Notes: generated by a model not told the origin, from the sequence alone. A DNA stretch of 64,000 bases from Bradyrhizobium manausense (GCF_001440035.1 NZ_LJYG01000090.1:26839-90838); one strand, 5' to 3'; shown: positions 24,701-32,651, counted from the stretch's first letter. A program made the numbers and translations.

Positions 24701-25591
24701 CTCACGGTCTGGGGAGCTGACACGGCAAGTTCTACCCTGGCATTTAACGTGGTCAACAATGCCTCAAGCACTGTTTTTGCCGTATTCGATGGCGGCAATG
24801 CGCAACTCTCCGGCACACTTACGCAAAGCTCTGACGCCCGCTTGAAAACGAACGTAGATTCCTTGGACGCTTCCTCTTCCCTGTCGGCGATCAACCAGCT
24901 CAATCCGGTTTCCTACGACTGGCTCGATCCAGAAAAAGGCGGCGTTCGCCAATACGGCTTCCTGGCCCAGCAAGTGCAGTCGATTTTCCCCAACCTTGTT
25001 TCGACAACGTCCCCCACTGCCCTCACGCCAGACGGCACATTGGGCCTGAACTACCTTGGCTTAATCAGTCCGATCGTGAAGGCAATCCAGGCGCTCTCGT
25101 CTGAGCTTTCGAGCCTCCAGGCGACGGTCGCTGGCTTCGCAGACTCATTCACTTCAAAGCACATATCGACCCAAGAACTCTGCCTTTCCGATCAGACCGG
25201 GCAAACTTGCATCACCAAGTCTCAGCTCGACGTCTTCCTTTCCGGCCAGCCAGCGGTCCAGATCAGCACGCCGGCTCCTTTGACGATCGGCTCGACCTCC
25301 ACTCCCCCGACGATCCGCCTTGCTGGCGCTAATCCTGCTACCCTCAACGTTGGCGACACTTATACGGACCTTGGTGCAATCGCGACCGACAACCTAGGCC
25401 ACGACCTCTCATACCGCATCTTCCTCAACGGCGCTCTGATCAGCAACATTGTGATCGACACGACCCACGTCGCGACCGACACGATCGACTACGTGGCCAC
25501 CGACACCTGGGGCAACACGTCGACCAGCACCCGCACGGTCATCATATTGCCGCAAGCATCGCTTTTCACCGCAACCTCGACGACGCAATAG
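21770..25591 (+). CDS. Secreted modular fibre-like protein with SGNH hydrolase and S74 chaperone domains
   Basis: This 1273-residue protein starts with a signal peptide (about 1-24). Residues about 60-150 carry GNVGIGTT-type repeats. An inserted SGNH/GDSL hydrolase follows (about 185-455) with GDSLTSG (Ser about 194), GVGGQTS, GRNN and DSIHLN (Asp and His about 435-438). Next come three related modules of about 90 residues (ITGGNVTFAQDNG and relatives) between GTT repeats. SDARLKTN (about 1020) opens an S74 self-cleaving chaperone with GFLAQQVQ. Unusually, about 135 more residues follow, ending in an Ig-like domain. A trimeric surface fibre that binds or trims a glycan is inferred. Confidence 0.82.
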   Translation: MKSKPALASSLLYLGLFLPAVASASYQPGQTLNPTCPPSDGTCIVVASTSQWATSGANISYTAGNVGIGTTSLSSLLTIDSTSTLGSIIRLSNADIGGHIYDLISTGSANTSGAGRFDIYDKTTGLSRLSITSGGNVGVGTTSPSSLFAVAGSAYLAGSLNTGDASTTRSNLGLSYATNSSAVYSAYSIVAWGDSLTSGNEDGTGVTYPSSLSSDLSGRTVTNKGVGGQTSTQIGVRQGGVSTTATISGGQIPASGGVTVTFPTGYEPVTSQGPSGGVSGTISGVYGTVTYSGGTYTFTRATSGSAVNVSSATFVVDTGTYSNNTAIIWAGRNNYSSPSQVESDIAAMVAALGANSHYLILSILNGEFGSNEYSGGSGYNQIVSINSYLASTYPGHYLDIRSYLIQHGLSDAGIATSSQDLTDIGHDIPPTDLRYDSIHLNAAGYRIVAQQVANFVSGTLDTSNSSGVLTPSSLMSVFASPYALGTSVRSAGAFSAIGIGTSSPSTGLTITGGNVTFAQDNGILYLKQSNLNGAAGLQVSGNGNYVQTLGTGLVPNSDNVQSFGVGPTQQRYYAAFLGTGPSTIAGSLSIGTTTQSSPSNGLLVWGNVAVGTTSSSQKLYVAGGNVQIENGRQYLTKDASGNSMFVANTLGSDLYLGGNYVNNLYLGTGFTGESQALTILNGGNVGIGTINPAYTLDVAKSLSAGNVDAIRVINNTTQALGNAVSILLSDSNSTTDLGAKIQAVTENATGGNRQSGLAILTSYQGASTTPLERVRITGTGSVGVGTTSPTSKLEVVGNIQISNSGGGIYFRNSDTTGGNSLVLAGDGTTLQIGGSFVPYPDNTYTLGIASQRWAALNVGTGAATFGGSATVAGNFSVGTTTTSGNKIAITGGNVLFAQDNGTLLFRKSDSTGSAGLQTSGNGNYVQAMGSGFLPQTDNTLSLGFSATSQRWFSLYVGTGASSFAGTLAVGTSTSYSKLTVWGADTASSTLAFNVVNNASSTVFAVFDGGNAQLSGTLTQSSDARLKTNVDSLDASSSLSAINQLNPVSYDWLDPEKGGVRQYGFLAQQVQSIFPNLVSTTSPTALTPDGTLGLNYLGLISPIVKAIQALSSELSSLQATVAGFADSFTSKHISTQELCLSDQTGQTCITKSQLDVFLSGQPAVQISTPAPLTIGSTSTPPTIRLAGANPATLNVGDTYTDLGAIATDNLGHDLSYRIFLNGALISNIVIDTTHVATDTIDYVATDTWGNTSTSTRTVIILPQASLFTATSTTQ

Positions 25592-25621
25592 TCGCGAATA
25601 TCGAATCGAAATGGAGACCTG

Positions 25622-25957
25622 ATGCGCAATCGCGATGCGCAGGTGCGCGAGCTATTCAGTCATATTCGACGATTTGTCGATATCCTTGAGGACATAGCGC
25701 TTCGTCCCCTACCGCAGGAGGTGGAGCAGAGGCCAGAAGCACGGCCGCCAGCACAAGACCGCCCGGTCCCTGAGCTACCGCAGAAGCTCGCTTATTCAAT
25801 AAAAGAAGTGCTGGAGCTTTGCGCAATCAGTCGCGCCTCGTTGTACGTGGAAATCGGCAAAGGCCGCCTGCGGGTCGTAAAGCGTGGACATCGATCTTTG
25901 ATCCTCGCCGCCGATCTCCAAGAGTGGATGAGCAAATGGTCCGCATTGCGAACTTAA
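25622..25957 (+). CDS. Excisionase-type helix-turn-helix protein
   Basis: A 111-residue protein with a charged helix (1-28), a Pro/Gln/Glu-rich linker and a C-terminal MerR/excisionase-type domain: YSIKEVLELCAISRASLYVE, then RVVKRGHRSLILAADLQEWM. Such domains occur in excision factors and small regulators. The ATG at 25622 follows GGAG. It may be co-transcribed with the fibre gene 31 bp upstream, and overlaps the end of the convergent gene at 25954 by 4 bp. Confidence 0.75.
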   Translation: MRNRDAQVRELFSHIRRFVDILEDIALRPLPQEVEQRPEARPPAQDRPVPELPQKLAYSIKEVLELCAISRASLYVEIGKGRLRVVKRGHRSLILAADLQEWMSKWSALRT

Positions 25958-26793
25958 CCAGGAGCGCCTGCAGGCGCTCCTTCCGCATCGTCGCTAGGCT
26001 CACCCATTTGAAGATTGTCGAGCTTGATCAATGGATATGAACCGAGCCCCAATAGCGCGTTTCCTAAAACAATCACGCCCCACTGCTTGCACGCAAGAAT
26101 CTTCGCGGGCTTCCCGTTTATCATTGTCGGTTCTTCGGTCAGCCTCGTTCGCTTCTCGGCAAGCTCCTGCAAAACGATTTGCACCCGTTCCTCTGGTGAG
26201 AGATTGAGGTACGGAACCAGCATATATCCAGCACGCGGCGGCGAAAGAAAATCGTAGCGCCGCTTGCGCGCCTCCTTCCAAACAAAGGGAGCACAAGGCC
26301 CAAGCACATGACGGTCGATCCGTTTCATGAGTCGCAATGCACGGGCCACAGCGCGAAGCAAAACCCGATACTCGATATGCAAATAAGTTTGCTTGTTTGC
26401 TTCTCCGGGAAGTTGCTTGTGGCTCACGTCCCGATTTCGCTTGTCTCGGATCTTCGATTTCAAGATGTACGCCGTGAAGGCGTCGGCCTCAGCCTCGAAG
26501 AGACCGAGCTTGCGAGCCGCAAAGTAGAATGTCAGCTGTCCAATCTTCTTCTCTGCTAACTCCGAAAGCCGGCCGACCAGCTCGTCACTCAGCTTGTCGC
26601 CAAGGAGATGCGCGAACTGCACGTTCTTGTTGCTCACATCCTTATCGATATTACCCGATTGTTGCTGCTGCGCAGAAGCAATAAAGTGCCGCATCAGAAG
26701 CCATGTCGTGATCGCTTCGCCAACTTCTCCCCTGAGGTTGGATACCAAATTTTCGATATTGGTACGCGCGAGCACAAGCTTATCGTTTGCCAT
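25954..26793 (-). CDS. Last gene of the SMC-centred operon; helical protein with a HEPN-like motif
   Basis: The 279-residue protein is of unknown family. The N-terminal 120 residues look helical and contain RDKRNRDVSHKQLP (about 116-129), in which RNRDVSH fits the loose HEPN pattern Rx4-6H. The C-terminal half has a basic region (WKEARKRRYDF) and a hydrophobic beta part (WGVIVLGNALLGLGSYPL). It is the distal gene of a seven-gene leftward operon (31941 to 25954), 42 bp after the PD-(D/E)xK-like gene, and may be an effector. A structure prediction would settle the HEPN reading. Confidence 0.55.
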   Translation of the reverse strand: MANDKLVLARTNIENLVSNLRGEVGEAITTWLLMRHFIASAQQQQSGNIDKDVSNKNVQFAHLLGDKLSDELVGRLSELAEKKIGQLTFYFAARKLGLFEAEADAFTAYILKSKIRDKRNRDVSHKQLPGEANKQTYLHIEYRVLLRAVARALRLMKRIDRHVLGPCAPFVWKEARKRRYDFLSPPRAGYMLVPYLNLSPEERVQIVLQELAEKRTRLTEEPTMINGKPAKILACKQWGVIVLGNALLGLGSYPLIKLDNLQMGEPSDDAEGAPAGAPG

Positions 26794-26835
26794 AGCTTGT
26801 CACCGATCCCCATCGCTAGCAAATTTGGCTGGTTG

Positions 26836-27993
26836 TCATTCGGGCGGCCATGGATTTGGAACACCAAGAATATCCGCGAAGTTTACGCCGTCGTGACGAG
26901 ACCAGCGCCCGTTGTCGTTCTCAAGGCAAGGAAGGGTTTTCAGCTCCGCAGAAAGTGCCGACGTTGCCCACGGATTGACCGCTAAGAGCGGGTGCCACTT
27001 CTCTTCCCGCAGGTGCCAGGCGGTATGTTTTGGTAAGAGCAGCACTCCACTTACGTGCTGGTTCTGCGGACCGTTTGGTCCGTTCCAAAATCCGTTCTTC
27101 GCATAGTCTAAGCGCAGCTTACCACCCACCATTGCGGCTTTCTCGTCCCCGAAGACGGCTTCCGTAAGCGCGATGCGCACTGTCTCAGCGCTGAATAGCT
27201 GGTCCTTTCCATCGCCCACGACGATTACGTAAGGCGCATCGAGCTTGCCGTAGCGCCGGGACTTTTTTACCAACGCCGCTCGTATGTCTTTATGAGGGTG
27301 AATGATGCCTCCTCCGAGCGAAGCTACGCCTATGGCGTGCCCACGCTGCCCAGGCTCGCCACCGGCATATAGCTCCATCTCAATGATCCACTCGCCAGCC
27401 GTAAATCTTCCGACCATCTCCGCTGTTCGCGCCTGCTCCACATTGTCTCGCGCCCATTGCTCGATGGCGGCGACGAGCGGCTTGGTAGCCGGGCTACTTG
27501 GACCAGCACGCACCAGGTTGTAACCCAGCAAACAACCCGCGGGCAGCTTTGCGCCATCGATCGCGTTGTAGATAACCGCCTCGCGATTCTGCTCCTTGGC
27601 GCGCTCGGCCGCTCGGTTGACGGTTGTGACCTCGACATAGCAGATCGTCTTCCCGGCCTCGTCGACAACCGCAAAATCTGGATGATTGGTTGAGCCAGGA
27701 ACATCGGGATGGAAGACGAGTTTCAGACCGGATTTCGTGAGAAAGCTTGCAACCAGCAGCTCGCAAAGTGCTGCTCCGAAAGCCTCATCCCCTCCATACT
27801 GCATCCGAGAGACAAGCTCTGCCCGATGCTCTTCAGGGATAGCGGCGATCCAACCGTTAAGCAGCACTCTGAGCTGATCGTACCCGTCCCGCGCACAGCT
27901 ATCGTAGAACTCAAATAGCTGCTCTCCACGCTTGAGCGGCTCCTGTCGGGTTCTTTCGCGCTCGGCAAAGAGGCTAAGTTCGGCTTCCGCCAT
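26836..27993 (-). CDS. PD-(D/E)xK-like nuclease of the SMC-centred operon
   Basis: A 385-residue protein. A helical N-terminus is followed by a restriction-enzyme-like core: ALCELLVASFLTKSGLKLVF, then HPDFAVVDEAGKTICYVEVTT. Here PDF supplies the Asp and YVEVT the Glu; the usual lysine is replaced by Thr, as in some divergent nucleases. Later segments (YVIVVGDGKDQLFS, GVLLLPKHTAWHLR) are not recognised. It starts 15 bp after the small membrane-protein gene upstream and would be a likely effector of the operon. Confidence 0.6.
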   Translation of the reverse strand: MAEAELSLFAERERTRQEPLKRGEQLFEFYDSCARDGYDQLRVLLNGWIAAIPEEHRAELVSRMQYGGDEAFGAALCELLVASFLTKSGLKLVFHPDVPGSTNHPDFAVVDEAGKTICYVEVTTVNRAAERAKEQNREAVIYNAIDGAKLPAGCLLGYNLVRAGPSSPATKPLVAAIEQWARDNVEQARTAEMVGRFTAGEWIIEMELYAGGEPGQRGHAIGVASLGGGIIHPHKDIRAALVKKSRRYGKLDAPYVIVVGDGKDQLFSAETVRIALTEAVFGDEKAAMVGGKLRLDYAKNGFWNGPNGPQNQHVSGVLLLPKHTAWHLREEKWHPLLAVNPWATSALSAELKTLPCLENDNGRWSRHDGVNFADILGVPNPWPPE

Positions 27994-28008
27994 AACAATG
28001 TGCCCACA

Positions 28009-28296
28009 CTAGAACATCAAAGCGAGGAGCTGCAAAAAGGCAGAAAGAAACGCGGCTATCCCGGCTGCGGCGCTCAATCGCGACTGCTTCGCAAACGCGG
28101 CGCTCACTGCAGCATCGTTGGTCAACTGCTCGGCACGAGCATACAGCACCTTCTGTTCAAGAAGGAACGGCTCACTGAATGGGTAGCTCAGCTTAAGCGG
28201 CACCTTTGCCGACCAGATCCAAAGGGCGCCCGATGCCGCGGCAAGCGCAACTGATATCCACTGCAAGATCAAGCCGAGATGTGGCAAGACACCCAT
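28009..28296 (-). CDS. Two-helix membrane protein of the SMC-centred operon
   Basis: A 95-residue protein with a membrane helix near each end (about 8-28 and 74-94) and a soluble helical middle (about 35-70) of mixed charge. It resembles small two-helix effectors of defence operons in shape only. The ATG at 28296 has GGAGG 7 bp upstream, confirming a real gene. Gaps to its neighbours are 13 and 15 bp. Confidence 0.6.
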   Translation of the reverse strand: MGVLPHLGLILQWISVALAAASGALWIWSAKVPLKLSYPFSEPFLLEQKVLYARAEQLTNDAAVSAAFAKQSRLSAAAGIAAFLSAFLQLLALMF

Positions 28297-28309
28297 TAAC
28301 AGCCTCCGG

Positions 28310-28675
28310 TCACTTGGACGGCAGTGGCGGATCTACGTACTCCCAAATCGTACCAACAATAAAACCGCCGACTATTCCGAGGGGATAAAACCAAATCTCT
28401 CGCAAACCGGCGCTCGGGTTCAAGAATTGCAAGAGTACGAGGGTGCTGCTGCCAGCCACCACCCAGATCGATGTCGTCAACGCGCGCGGCCCCCACTCGT
28501 CAGCTTCTTGCACATAAAACCCGACCAACGTGCCCAGGAAGACCCCAAGCCAAAGCGCCCCGAGAATGACCAACCAATCAGCTTTGCTTCTGTATGCAAC
28601 AACGAGCGCCACCGACAGGCTTACAAAATAGATCGCTGCAATAGCCCAGAGAAATCCGATACCAAGTTTTTTCAT
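28310..28675 (-). CDS. Four-helix membrane protein of the SMC-centred operon
   Basis: A 121-residue protein with about four membrane helices (KKLGIGFLWAIAAIYFVSLS; DWLVILGALWLGVFLGTLVG; SIWVVAGSSTLVLL; YPLGIVGGFIVGTIW) and little outside them. The ATG at 28675 is preferred; the frame is open to 28726 but that start overlaps the previous gene. It would form, with its two membrane neighbours, the membrane part of the operon's machine. Confidence 0.6.
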   Translation of the reverse strand: MKKLGIGFLWAIAAIYFVSLSVALVVAYRSKADWLVILGALWLGVFLGTLVGFYVQEADEWGPRALTTSIWVVAGSSTLVLLQFLNPSAGLREIWFYPLGIVGGFIVGTIWEYVDPPLPSK

Positions 28676-28689
28676 CGCGTGCCCCACCT

Positions 28690-29190
28690 TCACAACCATT
28701 GCCCCGGCTGCTTCGTAACTTCCCATTCCCGCTTCAGTATCTTTCGCGCCAGCTCAATTGCGTCGTCTGCTCCCTTGCGCCATCCCACCTCAATGGTCGG
28801 GGTCTCTGACGGTTCGAGTTTCCCCAGATCGAGCAGCTTGTCGAGAGCTCGCAAGAATGCATCGTCTTCTTTCTTGTAACGATTTTTAAGCGGGTTAATG
28901 CGCAACTTGATTCTCGATAGGATCACCAGCGCGTCGTTTTGCAGCGGAAGAAACTCTTCCCTCTCTTTCTTACTCTTCTCTTCGAACGCAACGATCGCGT
29001 TGATCTCTTCGTATTTTCGAACCCACTTGTGGGTGGCGCCTATGTAAGCGGCGACATCGTCGCGCAGCGAATCAATCCATTTTTGACGAAATTCCGAGAT
29101 CTTCACGGAGCGAGAAAGCCGCCCGCTGATCACTTGCGCCAAAATGCCGGCGACAACTCCGCCAAACAAAATTTGGGGCCAAATTTCCAC
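28690..29190 (-). CDS. Single-pass membrane-anchored helical protein of the SMC-centred operon
   Basis: A 166-residue protein: an N-terminal membrane helix (WPQILFGGVVAGILAQVISG), then a long cytosolic helical domain with WIDSLRDDVAAYI and FEEKSKKEREEFL. The GTG at 29190 has AGGAG upstream. It follows the SMC-like ATPase gene by 37 bp and may link that ATPase to the membrane. No family is recognised, but the N-terminal anchor plus helical bundle recurs in many uncharacterised operon partners. Confidence 0.6.
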   Translation of the reverse strand: MEIWPQILFGGVVAGILAQVISGRLSRSVKISEFRQKWIDSLRDDVAAYIGATHKWVRKYEEINAIVAFEEKSKKEREEFLPLQNDALVILSRIKLRINPLKNRYKKEDDAFLRALDKLLDLGKLEPSETPTIEVGWRKGADDAIELARKILKREWEVTKQPGQWL

Positions 29191-29227
29191 CGCGTGTCTC
29201 CTGAGGGCTGTTTGCTAGAGCTATCTG

Positions 29228-31714
29228 TTATTGGCGATTCAGACGCTTGTAGAATCTCTTGATTGGTGGGCTTTGCGAGGAATCCGTCCACGTGAAGCAA
29301 TCAGCCAGCGCGTCAATGCTCTGCAAGACACCAAGCAGCGCGTACGCCCCAAATGGCGTTCCGCTGCCAGTCTCGTAATGACTGACGAAGTTTCCAACGA
29401 TTGACGGCACATGAGTGTTCTTGATGTCTGCCATCTGTTGTGCGCTCAAAACGCACCGTCCGGCCGCCTGATAGAGGTCCACCGCATCTACAATTGCGTC
29501 CAGATAAGTTGATAATGTTCTCTTGTCTCCGCGCGTCGCGTAGTCAGGCGGGCATGGTATCTCCAGCTTCGAGATAATGTGGCCGAGCTTGTATTCGAGG
29601 TACTGCCGAACGAAAGGAGCGCCTAGATCAACCTGCCCAGCATTCAGCAAGTTTTGAGCCTGCACCTTCAAGCGATCTGCCTCTTGCGCAGATACCATCA
29701 CTCTGCCGATCGGCGGCATACCCTGTAACTTTTGGTGGCTCCAATCCGCAGTGCCGTTTTGCTTGTCAAAATACTTTTCAAGCGCGCTGTCGTGGCTCAA
29801 GATGATGAACTGCAGACCATTGGCATTTGCAGGCTGCTGCAACTTGGTTCGGATCGCCTCCATTAGGCTGAACTGGTGCCCGGCATCGAAACTTGATGTC
29901 ACATCATCGAGAATAACGAACCGAGGCGTCCCGTTGTACTTGCTCGCCGCCGCCAAAAAGATCGATGCGGCAACTGCATTTCGATAGCTTTCCGAGAGCA
30001 CCGCCCTCGCATTCACTCCGGCCAATCCGTGGAAGTCGGCCAACTTGAGATCGATATTCTCGCTACCAGCGGCACGCTCCAAAGTGGGCCTGACGTCCGG
30101 ACCACCCCGTACCAAAGCAGCAAACAGCGTTTGATATTCTGCCTCGATCTCACCGATGCGTTGGTTTGCCAGCGCATTCTCGGCTCCACTAAAAACGTTC
30201 TTTGCTTGTGTAATAAAATCCTGCCAGCGCAAACTAACAGCCAGGTTTTGTGCAACGTCCGCAAGTGCCTTCGCTGCTTTTTCCCGAGCAGAAAGAGCAC
30301 CACAGAATTCCTTCACCGCTGCAAGCATCTTGCTGACTGCAACCAGGGACGGCGGCAGCTTTCCTTCAATCTCAACTCTCTCCTTCTCAAGCTCGCTCAA
30401 CTTCGCGGCGCGGGTTTGCTCGTATGAGTCTAGCCGAGCAAAGACCGCTTGCAGGTCAACGGTGGAGAGTGTTTGGTCATCGGCCGCCTGCAATATTGCG
30501 CTATGACCTCTATCGGCCAAGGCAATTCCCATTTCCGGAGCGGCCTCAAGATTTCCAAAACGGACGACACTCGAGACCCGCCTGATTTCCATTCCGAGCT
30601 TGTCGTTCGCGGCGTCCGCAGCGGCGTACTGCGAAATTCTGTCCTTAAGGTGATCTAAGAGGTCGCGATCCAATTTGGAGTCACACACCGGGCACAACTT
30701 GCGATCCCACAAGCTATCGCTAACGACTTCTTTTGCATTCTCGTACAACACCCGTAGAGCCGCGCTTCCGGCTTTTGTCATTGCCGTATCGCGATCGGTT
30801 GCCAACTGCAGAATATTTCTTCTTTCTTCTGCTTCGTCCCCTGCGGCTGCCAACGCTTGCAAATCTGTGATCGACTTTAAAACCTTGGCGTGGCGTGCGC
30901 GCATCGGCCCGCCTTCCTCCTTTTCGACCAGTTTTTCCGCCGCAGCTATGTCAACATTACGGACATCACTTGTCCCAACAACCGGCTTCAGGATTTCTAG
31001 GTTTTGAAGTGCTTTCGATACGATCCTGCACAGCGATTCGATATCCGACAAATCGGTAGCGGATTGGCCTGTTATCTCGGCGTAAGCAGCCAGAGCTCTC
31101 GCGGTGCCCTCCGAAACTTCACGTTCGCGCGCCGTCTTATCCGTTTGAAGCGCCCGCAGATCAAAATCGGTGTTTAACGTGCGAGTATCGCTTGCGCCCT
31201 CAAGAAGTTGACGAAGCTCGGAGTAGGCACTTAGGCCTACTAGCGAGGAAAATGAGCGCCCACGCTCAAGCGCGGACGCATCAACAAAATCGGAAAACTT
31301 CGTGTAGTCGACGAGCACAAAGTCCTGGCGCAACTCCCGTAAGAACTTCTCGGGATCAGGGTGCCTTGATGTAGCCAGTCGTCTCCCTGCCGCATCGCGC
31401 TTGATGGCGATTTCGACCGCAGCCGAGCCGTCGTCGGGCTCGAAACACAGCTCTACCAGGGCCTCTCCGCTAGGATGAAATTTGTTTGCAACGTATGACT
31501 CAGGGTGCTCCGCACCTTGCAATCTCTTAAGCCGAGGCACGTCGCCGAAAATTGCAAAATGAATCGCCTCGAAAATCGAAGTCTTGCCAACGCCGTTGTG
31601 AGCGTGGATCGAATTAACGGCGTTCGGCTTGAACTTTATAACCAGGGGATCTCCATCATTGTTGATGCCTCGAAATCCCTCGATCGAAATTTTCGAAAGA
31701 TAGTAGCGGGTCAT
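29228..31714 (-). CDS. Rad50/SMC-like ATPase with CPVC hook
   Basis: The 828-residue protein begins with ISIEGFRGI and a Walker A, AHNGVGKTS (about 38-46, with Ala where Gly is usual). Helical arms carry a zinc-hook-like CPVC (about 341-344). An ABC signature-like LSESYRNA (near 570) and Walker B FVILDDVTSSFD (about 603) follow. The arms are much shorter than in Rad50. Residues about 640-828 form an extra helical domain (FVRQYLEYKLGHII) typical of ATPases in defence operons. It follows a 74-residue gene by 2 bp. The enzyme would sense or hold DNA ends and drive the partners downstream; RloC, Lamassu and similar systems use related ATPases, but the gene set does not match one I know. Confidence 0.85.
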   Translation of the reverse strand: MTRYYLSKISIEGFRGINNDGDPLVIKFKPNAVNSIHAHNGVGKTSIFEAIHFAIFGDVPRLKRLQGAEHPESYVANKFHPSGEALVELCFEPDDGSAAVEIAIKRDAAGRRLATSRHPDPEKFLRELRQDFVLVDYTKFSDFVDASALERGRSFSSLVGLSAYSELRQLLEGASDTRTLNTDFDLRALQTDKTAREREVSEGTARALAAYAEITGQSATDLSDIESLCRIVSKALQNLEILKPVVGTSDVRNVDIAAAEKLVEKEEGGPMRARHAKVLKSITDLQALAAAGDEAEERRNILQLATDRDTAMTKAGSAALRVLYENAKEVVSDSLWDRKLCPVCDSKLDRDLLDHLKDRISQYAAADAANDKLGMEIRRVSSVVRFGNLEAAPEMGIALADRGHSAILQAADDQTLSTVDLQAVFARLDSYEQTRAAKLSELEKERVEIEGKLPPSLVAVSKMLAAVKEFCGALSAREKAAKALADVAQNLAVSLRWQDFITQAKNVFSGAENALANQRIGEIEAEYQTLFAALVRGGPDVRPTLERAAGSENIDLKLADFHGLAGVNARAVLSESYRNAVAASIFLAAASKYNGTPRFVILDDVTSSFDAGHQFSLMEAIRTKLQQPANANGLQFIILSHDSALEKYFDKQNGTADWSHQKLQGMPPIGRVMVSAQEADRLKVQAQNLLNAGQVDLGAPFVRQYLEYKLGHIISKLEIPCPPDYATRGDKRTLSTYLDAIVDAVDLYQAAGRCVLSAQQMADIKNTHVPSIVGNFVSHYETGSGTPFGAYALLGVLQSIDALADCFTWTDSSQSPPIKRFYKRLNRQ

Positions 31715-31716
31715 GA

Positions 31717-31941
31717 TTAGCTGCCCGCCTTCTTCGGAGTCAGCGCCTTCAATTGGCTAAGGACAGCCGCGTTGAATGTCGCGCGATTGGCGCGGGCTCT
31801 TGTCGGATTACCATCTCCTTTGAGCGTTCCCAGATTGTCGAAGAGGATCTTTGTGCACTCGGGATCAATCGATTCCAAGTATTTCCGAAATTCTACGAGG
31901 TGCTCATCGAGAGTTTTTGTTAGATCAAAATCGAGCGGCAT
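31717..31941 (-). CDS. Small first gene of the SMC-centred operon
   Basis: A 74-residue protein: FDLTKTLDEHLVEFRKYLE, then a basic C-terminus (TRARANRATFNAAVLSQ). Its TAA is 2 bp from the ATG of the SMC-like gene, so the two are translationally coupled. It may be a small regulatory subunit. The ATG at 31941 lacks a clear ribosome-binding site; the frame is open upstream to 32103 but that part looks non-coding. Confidence 0.6.
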   Translation of the reverse strand: MPLDFDLTKTLDEHLVEFRKYLESIDPECTKILFDNLGTLKGDGNPTRARANRATFNAAVLSQLKALTPKKAGS

Positions 31942-32065
31942 ACGACCACAATATTGGTGAAAGTAATTTGGCGGGACGTGCTCGCCTCGGCCGGACCGAG
32001 GTTGACGTGTAGATAGTGTACAACCTGATGAGTATTCGTCCAGAGGATTGGGCTTCGACGGCGCA

Positions 32066-32299
32066 CTAGGATACCGGATCGCCCTTGCGTCCCCCAATGC
32101 CATATGGCCGGTTCAAGAAATACTCTCGATTGCCAAGCGCCTTCTCTGCGTACTGGTCTATCGCGACGATGATCGCCTGGACGTGCTGATAGCAGTACCC
32201 TTCCCTAGTCGCGCGGTGACGCACTTCCGCGAGCGCCCTTATCCAAGGAGGATTGTCCGCCTTCTCGTCGTACCACTTGAGCAAATCAGGCGAGCCCAC
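32066..32299 (-). CDS. Small protein, second gene of the SOS-box operon
   Basis: A 77-residue protein with WIRALAEVRHRATREGYCYQ, then VQAIIVAIDQYAEKALGNR and EYFLNRP. From memory, close relatives are common in Bradyrhizobium as unnamed proteins. The GTG at 32299 follows the previous gene's TGA by 4 bp, and GGAGC precedes it, so the two form one operon. Function unknown; the LexA-like site at 32585 suggests a damage response. Confidence 0.75.
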   Translation of the reverse strand: MGSPDLLKWYDEKADNPPWIRALAEVRHRATREGYCYQHVQAIIVAIDQYAEKALGNREYFLNRPYGIGGRKGDPVS

Positions 32300-32303
32300 C
32301 GTG

Positions 32304-32561
32304 TCAGCTCCGCTTCGCGCCGATACGGATCTGCGGCCCGAGGATGAACTTGTCCTTGCCTTCGTACTTGCGGCGCGATTCCCCGACGAGCCGGTCGCGC
32401 TCGCTGCACAGCTCATCAAGTTTGCCCAGCATTCGCGCCAACAACTCTTCCGCAGACTTGGTGCTGATGCCCGCGCGTTGAAGATCGAGGATTTCCTTTC
32501 GCTGCCGCGCTATCTGCCGGCGGCGCTGCTCGATGTCCCCTCGAATGAACTCAAGATCCAT
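32304..32561 (-). CDS. Small helical protein, first gene of the SOS-box operon
   Basis: An 85-residue protein that is mostly one long charged helix: MDLEFIRGDIEQRRRQIARQ, then ISTKSAEELLARMLGKLDEL and CSERDRLVGE. It looks like a coiled coil. The ATG at 32561 has GAGGGCGAGG upstream. Frames reading further into the tRNA are artefacts. A LexA-box-like site lies 24 bp upstream. Relatives are common in Bradyrhizobium, from memory, without a known function. Confidence 0.75.
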   Translation of the reverse strand: MDLEFIRGDIEQRRRQIARQRKEILDLQRAGISTKSAEELLARMLGKLDELCSERDRLVGESRRKYEGKDKFILGPQIRIGAKRS

Positions 32562-32584
32562 GGCCTCGCCCTCTTTGTTTATAA

Positions 32585-32599
32585 GAACAAAAGAGGAAC
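32585..32599 (-). promoter_or_regulatory. LexA (SOS) box candidate
   Basis: Read on the minus strand this is GTTCCTCTTTTGTTC, a GTTC-N7-GTTC direct repeat as used by LexA in alphaproteobacteria. It lies 24 bp before the ATG at 32561, where it would cover the promoter. Confidence 0.6.
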
Positions 32600-32651
32600 A
32601 AAGACGCAAGGCCGAAAAATATTTTTGGCGCGGGGCAGCGGCCGTTTGGCG

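Noticed and set aside
29228..31714. Anticodon nuclease RloC
   Set aside because: The hook and ATPase fit, but I could not find the Arg-Glu-His nuclease triad, and the gene neighbours differ.
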